Of a stretch of 22,662 bases of DNA, positions 12,372-20,758 are shown one piece after another (the first letter of the stretch is position 1; every line of letters starts with the position of its first letter). Origin of the DNA: a virus. The translations under genes were made by a program, and so were the position numbers. The notes below the pieces were generated by a model. The model was not told where the DNA came from. It worked only from the letters and a program-made list of their open reading frames with translations, and did not search any database. The stretch covers positions 1 through 22,662 of IMG/VR virus record IMGVR_UViG_3300044825_000653. One strand, written 5' to 3'.

Positions 12372-13151
12372 ATGTCTGATGAAGTACAAAACGAGTTAGC
12401 GGAAGTACCCGCGCCAGAACAGGCACCGACGGCAGAGCCTGTAGCTGAAGAAACACATGCGCCGGAGAATGATGAGTCAAAGCCAGCTAAAGTCTTCACA
12501 CAAGAAGAACTAGACGCTGCCATTGGCAAAAGGCTTGCAAGAGAACAGCGTAAGTGGGAAAGAGAACAGGCACGTCGAGCGCAAGAAGCGCCTGCCGTAC
12601 CTACCGAACTCCCGCCGGTTGAACAGTTTAACTCTGTTGATGAGTACGCCGATGCGTTGGCGATACGAAAGGCAGAAGAGCTGCTCGCCAAACGTGAAGC
12701 TGATCGTGAACGCATGAGTATGATTGAGGCGTATCAAGATCGTGAAGAGGACGCGCGGGCTAAGTATGAGGACTTCGAACAAGTCGCATACAACCCTGCA
12801 CTGCCCATTACGAGAGAGATGGCTGAGACTATTCAATCGTCCGATATCGGCCCCGATCTGGCCTATTACTTGGGTACCCACCCAAATGAAGCCAGCCGGA
12901 TTTCACGTCTGTCGCCAATTTTGCAGGCTAAAGAGATCGGCAAACTGGAAGTTAAAATTGCTTCAGAGCCGGTCTTAAAAAAGACAACTAGCGCTCCACC
13001 GCCCATCGCGCCTATTAGTGGCCGTGGCTCTGGCTCACCGTCTTACGACACGACTGACCCTCGTTCTGTAAAGAACATGAGTACGTCAGAGTGGATTGAA
13101 GCGGATCGCCAGCGTCAGATGAAGAAGTGGGAAGCTCAACGTAATCGCTAA
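12372..13151 (+). CDS. Scaffolding protein (putative)
   Basis: 259 residues, directly before the coat gene as in P22 (gp8, 303). The N-terminus is acidic, Pro/Glu-rich and probably disordered (about residues 1-45); then FTQEELDAAIGKRLAREQRKWEREQARRAQ and a central charged coiled-coil region, and a basic tail (WIEADRQRQMKKWEAQRNR) that could bind the coat protein, as scaffolds do. The FTQEELDAAI..RLAREQ.KWE pattern is common in phage scaffold or head-assembly proteins. It should be transient in assembly. SD AGGA lies 8 nt before the ATG. T7 follows the stop. Confidence 0.8.
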   Translation: MSDEVQNELAEVPAPEQAPTAEPVAEETHAPENDESKPAKVFTQEELDAAIGKRLAREQRKWEREQARRAQEAPAVPTELPPVEQFNSVDEYADALAIRKAEELLAKREADRERMSMIEAYQDREEDARAKYEDFEQVAYNPALPITREMAETIQSSDIGPDLAYYLGTHPNEASRISRLSPILQAKEIGKLEVKIASEPVLKKTTSAPPPIAPISGRGSGSPSYDTTDPRSVKNMSTSEWIEADRQRQMKKWEAQRNR

Positions 13152-13171
13152 CTTTTTTTAGGATATAAATC

Positions 13172-14383
13172 ATGGCAAACTCGATTCTTACCATCGACAT
13201 GATTACCCGCAAGGCTCTCGAAATCCTTGAGAACAACCTGGTAATCACTCGTAACGTCAACCGTCAGTATGACGATTCTTTCGCCGTTGAAGGCGCAAAA
13301 ATTGGTTCCACACTGCGTATCCGTTTACCGGATCGCGCGCTGGTAACCGACGGTGCTGCCCTGCAAGTTCAGGACGACAACGAACAGTTCACCACACTGA
13401 CTGTTGCTTCGCAGAAGCACATCGGCGTGAACTTTACCTCCGCCGAACTCACCATGCAGTTGGATGACTTCGCAGAGCGAGTTCTGAAGCCTCGTATTTC
13501 TCAGCTCGCATCGTCGATCGACGCTGACGTTGCTAACGCATACAAGACCATCGGTAACTCGGTCGGCACGCCTGGCACCACGCCTTCGACTTCGCTCGTT
13601 CTGCTGCAAGCCCAGCAGAAGCTGAACGAAAACGCAGCTGTGATGTCGCCACGCTACGCAACCGTTAACCCAGCTGCTAACGCTGGTCTGGTTGAAGGCA
13701 TGAAAGGTCTGTTTAACCCAACCACCACCATCTCTAACCAGTTCAAGAACGGTATGATGGGTATGGGTGTTCTGGGCTATGAAGAAGTCAACATGTCTCA
13801 GTCGATCAAGCAGCACACCACTGGTTCGCGCGACGCTTCTGCATCCACTCTGGTCAAGACTCCAGGCGTGACTGCTGAAGGCGCGTCCACAATCCTGTTG
13901 GAGCAGGGTTCTGTAACAACCACCATCAGAGCTGGCGACGTGTTCACCATCGCTGACAGCTTTGCGGTTAACCCACAGACTCGTGAGTCCACCGGTTCGC
14001 TGTTCCAGTTCGTTGCTCTGGCTGACGCCACTGCCGTGTCTGGTACTTGGACTGTGACTGTGGCACCGATGTACTCGGCAAGTCACGCTCTGGCCACTAT
14101 GACTGCTCTGCCTGTTACCGGCAAAGCCGTCACCTTCTTGGGTGCAGCCAGCAGCCAGTACGCTCAGAACCTTATCTACCATAAGGATGCGATCACTTTC
14201 GCTACCGCCGACCTGTTGCTGCCACAAGGCGTCGACATGGCTTCGCGTCAAGTACACAACGGCATCTCGCTGCGTGTTGTTCGTCAGTACGACATCAACA
14301 ACGACCGTCTGCCTTGCCGTATTGACGTGCTGTACGGCTTTAGCACGATCCGTCCGCAAATGGCTTGCCGCATGTGGGGTTAA
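13172..14383 (+). CDS. Major capsid protein (P22 coat-like)
   Basis: 403 residues (P22 gp5 is 430). The N-terminus NSILTIDMITRKALEILEN, the N-terminal region RQYDDSFAVEGAKIGSTLRIRLP (about 32-54), the spine-helix region LTMQLDDFAERVLKPRISQLASSID and the NPAANAGLVEGMKGLFNP segment match the P22 coat family (HK97 fold). The C-terminus NDRLPCRIDVLYGFSTIRPQMACRMWG is also typical. Codon use is strongly biased to CTG, AAC, CGT and GGT, unlike the flanking small genes, as expected for the most highly made protein. SD AGGA lies 8 nt before the ATG. Confidence 0.95.
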   Translation: MANSILTIDMITRKALEILENNLVITRNVNRQYDDSFAVEGAKIGSTLRIRLPDRALVTDGAALQVQDDNEQFTTLTVASQKHIGVNFTSAELTMQLDDFAERVLKPRISQLASSIDADVANAYKTIGNSVGTPGTTPSTSLVLLQAQQKLNENAAVMSPRYATVNPAANAGLVEGMKGLFNPTTTISNQFKNGMMGMGVLGYEEVNMSQSIKQHTTGSRDASASTLVKTPGVTAEGASTILLEQGSVTTTIRAGDVFTIADSFAVNPQTRESTGSLFQFVALADATAVSGTWTVTVAPMYSASHALATMTALPVTGKAVTFLGAASSQYAQNLIYHKDAITFATADLLLPQGVDMASRQVHNGISLRVVRQYDINNDRLPCRIDVLYGFSTIRPQMACRMWG

Positions 14384-14390
14384 GTCTTGG

Positions 14391-14408
14391 TGGGGGCTTC
14401 GGCTCCCA
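14391..14408 (+). terminator. TTCG-loop hairpin after coat gene
   Basis: TGGGGGC and GCTCCCA pair (one G-U) around a TTCG tetraloop 7 nt after the coat stop. A T6 run follows only at some distance (about 14420). It may be a leaky terminator or a 3' stabiliser that keeps coat mRNA abundant. A nearly identical hairpin follows the next gene. Confidence 0.6.
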
Positions 14409-14437
14409 TTAACAACATTTTTTAAAGGATATTTATC

Positions 14438-14836
14438 ATGGCACTTCCTAATGGCGCTGGTGGATACCAGCTTGGTGATGGTAATGTCGGCGAAGCCCAA
14501 CTGTTTGTTCAGGGCGCTCCGACCGCACTGACAGCTGCTGCAACCGCAACTGCTGCTCAGCTCGCAAACGGTCTGTTTACTTTCAACGGCACTGCTGGCA
14601 ATCTGACTCTGCCAACCGTTGCTGATCTAGAAGCAGACGTGTCTAGCGCAGCTAAAGTCAACGCAGCTTTTGACTTCTTCGTTATCAATATCGATGCTGG
14701 TACTGACGACGTGACTGTTGCAACAGCTACTGGCTGGACTCTGGTCGGCAACATGGTGGTGACTGAAACTACTTCAGGTCACTTCCGCGCTCGCAAGACT
14801 GGCGACGGTACTTGGACTTGCTACCGCATTTCTTAA
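14438..14836 (+). CDS. Putative head decoration/structural protein, 132 aa
   Basis: Starts MALPNGAGGYQLGDGNVGEA, a recurrent N-terminus of proteins encoded next to the coat in P22-like environmental phages. It continues with an Ala/Thr-rich segment and beta-strands ending DDVTVATATGWTLVGNMVVTETTSGHFRARKTGDGTWTCYRIS, a compact beta domain. High-expression codons like the coat gene. SD AAAGGA lies 8 nt upstream. Bracketed by two look-alike hairpins. Decoration role is inferred from position and composition. Confidence 0.72.
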   Translation: MALPNGAGGYQLGDGNVGEAQLFVQGAPTALTAAATATAAQLANGLFTFNGTAGNLTLPTVADLEADVSSAAKVNAAFDFFVINIDAGTDDVTVATATGWTLVGNMVVTETTSGHFRARKTGDGTWTCYRIS

Positions 14837-14840
14837 TGCT

Positions 14841-14863
14841 TGGGGGCTTCGGCCCCCATTTTT
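14841..14863 (+). terminator. Perfect TTCG-loop terminator between structural genes
   Basis: TGGGGGC (14841-14847), loop TTCG, GCCCCCA (14852-14858), then T5 (14859-14863). A textbook intrinsic terminator with a very stable loop, 4 nt after a structural gene and 12 nt before the next ATG, inside what should be a continuous late operon. Partial termination would step expression down after the coat and decoration genes. Confidence 0.8.
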
Positions 14864-14875
14864 AAAGGATAGACT

Positions 14876-15289
14876 ATGTCATCGAATACCAAACCGATTG
14901 GTGTGGCTTTTGAAGACCAGAACATCATTGGGTCTGATTCAGTGATGTCTGGGGGTGAGTTAGGCTACACCGCAGAAGCAAGCGGTACCGTAACTCAAGC
15001 AACTAGTAAATCAACTGGCGTGACTTTAAACAAGTCTGCCGGTCAAATTACTATGAACGACGCCGCGTTAGCTAATGCTACCAACGTCTCGTTTACTTTG
15101 ACTAACAACACTATTACCGCTAAAGATGTTGTAGTTTTGAGCGTTGCAGCTGGTGCTACTGCCGGTGCGTACAACTGCTGGATTTCTGGCAAGGCCACTG
15201 GAAGCTGCACAATCACATTGCGCAATCTTTCAGGCGGTTCGTTGTCTGAAGCGGTTGTAATCAATTTTGCTGTAATTCACGTACTGTAA
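14876..15289 (+). CDS. Putative structural (beta-sandwich) protein, 137 aa
   Basis: The pattern GYTAEASGTVTQATSKSTGVTLNKSAGQITMNDAALAN..VSFTLTNNTITAKDVVVLSV is a familiar phage virion protein type of Ig-like beta composition, often beside coat genes and sometimes within fiber proteins. It may decorate the capsid. SD AAAGGA lies 6 nt upstream of the ATG and the preceding terminator hairpin ends just before it. No catalytic motif. Confidence 0.75.
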   Translation: MSSNTKPIGVAFEDQNIIGSDSVMSGGELGYTAEASGTVTQATSKSTGVTLNKSAGQITMNDAALANATNVSFTLTNNTITAKDVVVLSVAAGATAGAYNCWISGKATGSCTITLRNLSGGSLSEAVVINFAVIHVL

Positions 15290-15293
15290 AACC

Positions 15294-15311
15294 ACGGGGC
15301 TTTGGCCCCGT
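15294..15311 (+). other. GGGGC-loop-GCCCC hairpin, third of the series
   Basis: ACGGGGC (15294-15300) pairs with GCCCCGT (15305-15311) around TTTG, with no U tract. It ends 7 nt before the next start codon, where an SD would be, so it may influence initiation of that gene. Confidence 0.5.
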
Positions 15312-15318
15312 CTACCTT

Positions 15319-15513
15319 ATGCTCATATACCTACAACACCCCGTTCACGGCACTAAAGTTGCTACGATGGAGCTAGAAGCAGAATTTGATGAACAAAATG
15401 GCTGGGAACGCTATAATCCCGACACGCCTTCAGAGCCTGAAGCGGCGGCACCAGCCAATGAACTGGAAGTTAAACGTCGTCGTAGCCGCACTACTGTACA
15501 GGCGGCAGCTTAA
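15319..15513 (+). CDS. Hypothetical 64-aa protein between head and tail genes
   Basis: MLIYLQHPVHGTKVATMELEAEFDEQNGWERYNPDTP, then an acidic Pro/Ala linker and a basic RRRSRTTVQ tail. The LxHPVHGxKVA...A..DE.NGW.RY pattern recurs in small genes before gp4-like adaptors; function unknown. No SD is visible before the ATG, which stands 7 nt after a strong hairpin. A second in-frame ATG at codon 17 is possible, but also lacks an SD. Confidence 0.68.
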   Translation: MLIYLQHPVHGTKVATMELEAEFDEQNGWERYNPDTPSEPEAAAPANELEVKRRRSRTTVQAAA

Positions 15514-15523
15514 AGGAGTGTAA

Positions 15524-16234
15524 ATGGCAACCGCCTTCGACCAGATCAAAGCGTCGCTTCGGCTCATAGGCCAGCTGGCTGAAGGTGAAGAGCCATCCCC
15601 GCAGGCAGCACAGGATGCACTGTCGGCCATGAATCAGATGATTGATTCGTGGAATACTGAGCGCCTAGCCGTGTTTTGCACCGAGGATCAGGTGTTTAAC
15701 TGGCCGGCTGGCGAGATTACCCAGACGCTTGGGCCTAGCGGCGACTTTGTCGGCAATCGCCCCATTTTGATTGACGACGCAACTTATTTCCGTGACCCCG
15801 GCACTAACGTGTCCTACGGTATCAAGCTGATTAATCAGCAGCAGTACAACGGTATTGCGGTCAAGACGGTTACCAGTACCTACCCGCAGGTCATGTTTGT
15901 GAACAACACGTTCCCAGACATCACCATGACGATCTACCCCAAGCCCACACGCTTGTTGGAGTGGCATTTTGTGTCGGTGCAACAGCTGGATAAACCGGCT
16001 ACTTTGAACACCGTACTGTCGTTCCCACCAGGCTACCTGCGTGCGTTCAAGTACAACTTGGCGATGGAAATTGCCAACGAGTTTGGTGTCGAGCCTATGC
16101 CGCAAGTGCAGCGTATCGCCATGACGTCTAAGCGTAATCTGAAGCGCATCAACAATCCTGATGACGTGATGTCCATGCCGTACTCGCTGGTCGCCACCCG
16201 TCAGCGCTTTAACATCTACGCTGGTAACTATTAA
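15524..16234 (+). CDS. Head-tail adaptor / tail accessory factor (P22 gp4-like)
   Basis: 236 residues with helix IKASLRLIGQLAEGEEPSPQAAQDALSAMNQMIDSWNTERL, typical of P22 gp4-type proteins that bind the portal ring and close the head, then ITQTLGPSGDF and a mostly beta core. The C-terminal helix LRAFKYNLAMEIANEFGV matches the end of the family's conserved region. Longer than P22 gp4 (166). SD AAGGAG lies 5 nt before the ATG. Followed directly by the gp10-like gene, as in P22. Confidence 0.85.
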   Translation: MATAFDQIKASLRLIGQLAEGEEPSPQAAQDALSAMNQMIDSWNTERLAVFCTEDQVFNWPAGEITQTLGPSGDFVGNRPILIDDATYFRDPGTNVSYGIKLINQQQYNGIAVKTVTSTYPQVMFVNNTFPDITMTIYPKPTRLLEWHFVSVQQLDKPATLNTVLSFPPGYLRAFKYNLAMEIANEFGVEPMPQVQRIAMTSKRNLKRINNPDDVMSMPYSLVATRQRFNIYAGNY

Positions 16235-16237
16235 ACC

Positions 16238-17671
16238 GTGAAGACGCCTATCCTCGGCCAATCGTATGTGGCTCGCAGCGTTAACGCTGCGGATAGCCGC
16301 ATGGTAAACCTGTACCCCGAAGCCACACCGGCGCCAGAAGGTATGGAGCCTGCGTTTCTGAACCGGGCACCAGGCTTGCGTAAGCTTGCGACTGTCGGCA
16401 CTGGTCCCATCCGTGGGCTGTGGCAGTACGGCAATTACGGTTACGCCGTCTCAGGCAGCAAGCTCTACCGCATCTCAAGCAACTGGACGTCGGTGCCGAT
16501 CGGCAACGTCAGCGGTACTGGCCCTGTGTCGATGGTGGATAACGGCACACAGCTCTTTATTGCAGCTAATCCTGACGGTTACATCTACGACGCGTCAACC
16601 GAAGAGTACGCCGAAATCACCGATGTAGATTTCCCCGGCGCGGTAACAGTCGGCTATTTGGACGGCTATTTTGTCTTCCAAGAGCCAAACTCCCAGAAGT
16701 TCTGGACGTCTGAACTGCTTGACGGCACCCAGCTCGACCCGCTGTCGTTTGCCAGTGCTGAAGGTATGCCAGACAACTTGGTGTCGCTGTTTGTCGACCA
16801 CCGCGAGGTGTGGCTGTTCGGCACCCAGTCGGTCGAAGTCTGGTACAACGCAGGCGACACACCGTTTCCGCTAGCTCGCATCCAAGGTGCGGTCAACGAG
16901 CTGGGCTGCGCGGCGACCTTCTCGGTCGCCAAGATGGACAACTCGCTGTTCTGGCTAGGGTCAGACGCCCGTGGCCAAGGCGTGGTGTTTCGTGCTAACG
17001 GCTACACTGGCCAGCGCATTTCTACCCACGCGGTTGAGTTTGCCATCCAGAGCTACGGCACCATCTCAGACGCAATCGCTTTTACCTACCAGCAAGACGG
17101 CCATGCTTTCTACGTGCTGACCTTTCCGACTGCTCAGAAGACTTGGGTGTTCGATGTGGCCACGCAAGCCTGGCATGAGCGTGCTGGCTTTGCCAACGGG
17201 CAGTTTATCCGTCACCGTGCGAACTGCCAGATGTTCTTCAACAACGAAATCGTTGTCGGCGACTTCCAAAACGGCAAGATTTACGCTTACGATCTCGACG
17301 TGTTTGCTGACGACAACCTGCCTCAAAAGTGGCTGCGGTCGTGGCGAGCGCTGCCTACCGGCCAGAACAACTTAAAGCGTACCGCCCAGCATGCCTTGCA
17401 GCTTGAGTGCGAGACAGGTGTGGGCTTGGTTCTTGGCCAAGGCAACGACCCACAGGTCATACTGCGCTTCTCAGACGACGGCGGCCACACATGGTCGAAC
17501 GAGAAGTGGGCGGGCATGGGCAAGATGGGCAATTACGGATTTAGAGCGTTCTGGCGTCGGTTGGGCATGACTGACAAGCTGCGTGACCGCGTGTACGAGG
17601 TATCAGGCACCGACCCCGTCAAGATCGCCATTATGGGTGCCGAACTCGCTTTGTCCGGCACCAATGCCTAA
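16238..17671 (+). CDS. Packaged DNA stabilization protein (P22 gp10-like)
   Basis: 477 residues (P22 gp10 is 472). The N-terminus KTPILGQSYVARSVNAADSRMVNLYPE and the repeated beta-propeller-like segments (RGLWQYGNYGYAVSGSKLYRI, GYLDGYFVFQEPNSQKFWTS, VDHREVWLFGTQSVEVWYN) are characteristic. It forms the hexameric tail hub plug below gp4 and carries the spike or fiber. The start is GTG 3 nt after the gp4-like stop, without an SD, so coupling is likely. Its last codons overlap the fiber gene start. Confidence 0.9.
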   Translation: MKTPILGQSYVARSVNAADSRMVNLYPEATPAPEGMEPAFLNRAPGLRKLATVGTGPIRGLWQYGNYGYAVSGSKLYRISSNWTSVPIGNVSGTGPVSMVDNGTQLFIAANPDGYIYDASTEEYAEITDVDFPGAVTVGYLDGYFVFQEPNSQKFWTSELLDGTQLDPLSFASAEGMPDNLVSLFVDHREVWLFGTQSVEVWYNAGDTPFPLARIQGAVNELGCAATFSVAKMDNSLFWLGSDARGQGVVFRANGYTGQRISTHAVEFAIQSYGTISDAIAFTYQQDGHAFYVLTFPTAQKTWVFDVATQAWHERAGFANGQFIRHRANCQMFFNNEIVVGDFQNGKIYAYDLDVFADDNLPQKWLRSWRALPTGQNNLKRTAQHALQLECETGVGLVLGQGNDPQVILRFSDDGGHTWSNEKWAGMGKMGNYGFRAFWRRLGMTDKLRDRVYEVSGTDPVKIAIMGAELALSGTNA

Positions 17672-19127
17672 CCCAGATAACGAACCGCAACTACCCAAGA
17701 ACCAGTCGCCGATTACTGACGACCGGACGGGGCTTGTCTCGCGTGACTGGTATCGGTTCTTCCTAAACCTATTAAATAAGGCCAATACCGGCGGCGGGTC
17801 AGGCACGGTCACATCGGTCAATGTATCGGGCGGCACGACGGGTTTAACGACCTCTGGCGGGCCTGTTACGACCTCCGGCACCATCACCCTAGCTGGTACC
17901 CTAGACGTCGATAACGGCGGCACAGGCGCCACTACAGCAGCGAATGCCCGCACTAACTTGAGCGTACCCAGCACGACAGGTTCTGGCGCGTCAGGTACGT
18001 GGGCTATTGACATCACCGGCAATGCGGCCAACGTCACGGGCACGGTAGCGATTGCTAACGGTGGCACCGGCCAGACTACGGCAGCGGCGGCCATTACGGC
18101 TTTAACAGGCACGCAGACGTCAGGCTATTACCTGCGCTCAGATGGCACTAACGCGGCTTTGGGTGCTATTCAGGCTGCGGACGTACCGACGCTTAATCAA
18201 AACACGACAGGCCAAGCAGGCAGCGTAGCCAATGCCTTGACCGCAGGCACCGGTATCTCGTACAGCGCCGGCACGACTTACAACGGCTCAACAGCTATTA
18301 CGATTAACAATTCAGCGCCAGACCAGACGGTGGTGCTGACCGGCGGCACAGGTATCAGTACGTCGGGCACGTACCCCAGCTTTACGATCACCAATACCCT
18401 GCCTGACCAAGTAGTGGCGCTAACTGGCGCGGGCACAACTAGCATTTCGGGCACGTATCCTAATTTCACCATTACGTCGAACGACCAGTACGTGGGTACC
18501 GTCACTAGCGTGTCCGGCACCGGTACGGTCAACGGTATTAGTTTGTCCGGCACGGTCACATCTAGCGGCAGCCTGACACTAGGCGGCACATTGTCAAACG
18601 TCAGCTTGACCACGCAGGTGACCGGCACGCTGCCGATCGCCAACGGCGGCACAGGCCAGACGACTGCTAGCGCCGCCTTTAACGCCCTGTCGCCAATCAC
18701 CAGCACGGGTGACTTGATTCTTGGCAACGGTGTCAACAGCTCGACTCGCCTGCCGATTGGCGCGAATACTTACGTGCTGACATCGAACGGCACGACAGCA
18801 ACCTGGGCGCTGCCAACCGGTTCGGGTGCAACGATTACGAACGACACCACCACGTCAACGAACGTCTATCCGACGTTCGCGGCTGCCACGTCTGGTTCGC
18901 TGTCAACCATCTATACTAGCAATGCAAAATTACTGTACAAACCCAGTACCGGTGAATTAACATCCACAGCAGTAGCGGCATCTAACGGCATATTTGTCAA
19001 TAGTTTAACTATTGGCACCAGCTACACGATTCCCGCAGGTTATTCGGGCATGTCTGCCGGTACGGTGACGGTGTCTGGCGGCGTGACGGTGACAGTGCCT
19101 AGCGGCTCACGATGGGTGGTGGTGTGA
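17664..19127 (+). CDS. Tail fiber / appendage protein with GTG-rich repeats
   Basis: 487 residues starting at ATG 17664 inside the gp10-like stop (earlier in-frame starts are within that gene). The N-terminal 40 residues (QSPITDDRTGLVSRDWYRFFLNLLNK) form a virion-attachment helix seen on many phage fibers. The rest is Gly/Thr/Ser-rich beta repeat: NGGTGATTAANA (84-95), NGGTGQTTAAAA (132-143) and NGGTGQTTASAA (327-338). A second repeated unit contains SGTYPSFTITNTLPDQ and SGTYPNFTITSNDQ. The C-terminus GTVTVSGGVTVTVPSGSRWVVV is a compact receptor-type beta domain. It likely binds the host surface. Confidence 0.85.
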   Translation: MPNPDNEPQLPKNQSPITDDRTGLVSRDWYRFFLNLLNKANTGGGSGTVTSVNVSGGTTGLTTSGGPVTTSGTITLAGTLDVDNGGTGATTAANARTNLSVPSTTGSGASGTWAIDITGNAANVTGTVAIANGGTGQTTAAAAITALTGTQTSGYYLRSDGTNAALGAIQAADVPTLNQNTTGQAGSVANALTAGTGISYSAGTTYNGSTAITINNSAPDQTVVLTGGTGISTSGTYPSFTITNTLPDQVVALTGAGTTSISGTYPNFTITSNDQYVGTVTSVSGTGTVNGISLSGTVTSSGSLTLGGTLSNVSLTTQVTGTLPIANGGTGQTTASAAFNALSPITSTGDLILGNGVNSSTRLPIGANTYVLTSNGTTATWALPTGSGATITNDTTTSTNVYPTFAAATSGSLSTIYTSNAKLLYKPSTGELTSTAVAASNGIFVNSLTIGTSYTIPAGYSGMSAGTVTVSGGVTVTVPSGSRWVVV

Positions 19128-19993
19128 ACGCGGTTGATATATTTAATCCGGACAGCACGGCGGTGGTTACGCCAGAGTTGATGCGGCAGAAAGTTGTGGC
19201 GCTGCAAGACGAGCTGCTGCAAATGCCGCAGGCGGACATTGTAACAACCCACACGTTTTTGCCTGGCGTGTACGAGCGTAAAATTACGGTGCCGCCGTGG
19301 ACAGTACTGACAGGCGCGGCGCATAAGACGGATTATCGCGTGCGGTTAGAAAAAGGCACGATTGCGGTAAACCGTGATACTGAAGTCGTTGTGCTGACAG
19401 CGCCATGTGAGTTTGACGCAAAAGCAGGTGAACAACGCGCAGGCCGCGTGTTTGAAGATGAAGTGGTGTGGGTGGACGTGTACGACAACCCCGACGACTG
19501 CCAAGATATACCGACGTTAGAAGACAGGCTGTACGTTGTGCCTGAATGCGGGTTAGGAGCTACACGTAGGCAATTGGCGATTGAATCAGCGCAAGCAGAC
19601 TACCAATTGTTTTTAGAGCAGTTAGGGGTGGATCAACCCACAATGGACGCCATAGTGACCATTGAAAATGATCTAGTTGATATGCCAGAAGGGCACGATG
19701 TAGAGTTAAAAGAATCGCCAGTGCATGGTATTGGCATGTTTGCTACGCGATACTTTTTTGCAGGTGAAGTTATTTGCCCTGGTCGGTTAGATGGTAAGCG
19801 TACTCCGGCAGGGCGGTACATTAACCATTCGCAAGACGCCAATGTAATGCCGTACAAGTTTGGTGATGATTTATATGTAATTGCCTTAAAAGATGTGGGC
19901 GTCGGTAACGAACTTTTTATTGACTACCGAGATGCTGTAGGCACAAATTTTGGCTTTTACTTACCCAAGGAAACAACATGTCAGGATTTATAG
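19112..19993 (+). CDS. Cupin-like plus SET-domain fusion protein
   Basis: 293 residues. Residues about 46-125 (HTFLPGVYERKITVPPWTVL, TGAAHKTDY, KGTIAVN, VFEDEVVWVDVYDN) have the strand order and His spacing of a cupin-type barrel. Residues 195-275 show SET-domain signatures: HGIGMFATR with GEVI (205-221), GRYINHSQDAN with the NHS motif (234-244) and ELFIDYRD (267-274, the C-terminal Tyr). The SET domain is short (about 80 residues), with no pre-SET or post-SET cysteines. SET domains transfer methyl from SAM to protein lysines. Start may be ATG 19112 or GTG 19124 (GTGA overlap with the fiber stop). Its 3' end overlaps the ejection gene by 16 nt. Confidence 0.8.
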   Translation: MGGGVNAVDIFNPDSTAVVTPELMRQKVVALQDELLQMPQADIVTTHTFLPGVYERKITVPPWTVLTGAAHKTDYRVRLEKGTIAVNRDTEVVVLTAPCEFDAKAGEQRAGRVFEDEVVWVDVYDNPDDCQDIPTLEDRLYVVPECGLGATRRQLAIESAQADYQLFLEQLGVDQPTMDAIVTIENDLVDMPEGHDVELKESPVHGIGMFATRYFFAGEVICPGRLDGKRTPAGRYINHSQDANVMPYKFGDDLYVIALKDVGVGNELFIDYRDAVGTNFGFYLPKETTCQDL

Positions 19994-20757
19994 CTGGTAG
20001 CGTAATTCAAGGATACGGTGCTAACCGCGCGGCAAAAGAGCAGTCGAAAGCCATGGATCGCGCTACTGCTGCGCAAGCGGAAAGCGCGCGGCAATCTATT
20101 GAAGCGCAAGAGCGCATGTTTGAGCGCCAAATTGGTCTGCAAGAGCCGTTTCGTCAAGCAGGCGTCAATGCGCTGCCCGAACTGGTTGAAGCCTCTCGCT
20201 ACACACCGTTTGGCATGGAACAGTTTCGACAAGACCCTGGGTACGGTTTCCGGTTACAAGAAGGACTGCGCGCGTTAGAGAACAGCGCGGCAGCACGCGG
20301 TGGCCTGCTGTCAGGTAACGCCATGCGCGGCATAACCCGGTACGGCCAAGGGTTAGCGTCAGAAGAGTTTGGTAATGCGTTTAACCGCTATCAAGCCGAA
20401 CGAGCAGCTCGTTTAAATCCATTGCAATCCTTGGCAGGCGTTGGCCAAAGCACAACGGCAACTATGGCAGGGCAAGCAGGTAATCTAGGCGCTGGGTTGG
20501 CATCTACTTATGGGCAAATGGGTCAAAACATGGCGCAAAACGCAATGGCGATGGGTAACATTAAAGCATCAAGTTACGCCAATATGGCTAACGCGTTGAC
20601 GGGCGGTCTTAACCAATACTTAAACCGTGAGCAAAATCGAGAAATGATGGAGCTATACGGGCCAAGACGAAATTACGGCGGCTCTGACATTGGGTTAATG
20701 GAAATGGATCCAAACTCTAGCGATTACGGTGCGTACACTAGAAGAGGACGGTTCTGA
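19978..20757 (+). CDS. DNA ejection (internal virion) protein, P22 gp7/gp14-like role
   Basis: 259 residues. N-terminal helix with Gly/Ala and many Gln (AKEQSKAMDRATAAQAESARQS), then QEPFRQAGVNALPELVE, PGYGFRLQEGLRALENSAAARGGLLSGNAMRGITRYGQGLASEEFGNAFNRY, and a Gly/Ala/Met-rich tail. GFRLQEGL.AL..SAAARGGLLSG..M is the classical signature of phage 'DNA transfer' proteins carried inside the head and ejected into the cell envelope. SD AAGGA lies 6 nt before the ATG. The following large gene should be its partner. Confidence 0.85.
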   Translation: MSGFIAGSVIQGYGANRAAKEQSKAMDRATAAQAESARQSIEAQERMFERQIGLQEPFRQAGVNALPELVEASRYTPFGMEQFRQDPGYGFRLQEGLRALENSAAARGGLLSGNAMRGITRYGQGLASEEFGNAFNRYQAERAARLNPLQSLAGVGQSTTATMAGQAGNLGAGLASTYGQMGQNMAQNAMAMGNIKASSYANMANALTGGLNQYLNREQNREMMELYGPRRNYGGSDIGLMEMDPNSSDYGAYTRRGRF

Positions 20758-20758
20758 T

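Noticed and set aside
13325-14500. Leftward frame of 391 codons opposite the coat gene
   Set aside because: Produced by the strong codon bias of the coat gene; composition is His/Val/Arg/Ser noise and it spans an intergenic hairpin.
17603-18112. Leftward frames opposite the fiber gene (also 18278-18736)
   Set aside because: Pro/Val-rich antisense of Gly/Thr repeat DNA, not genes.
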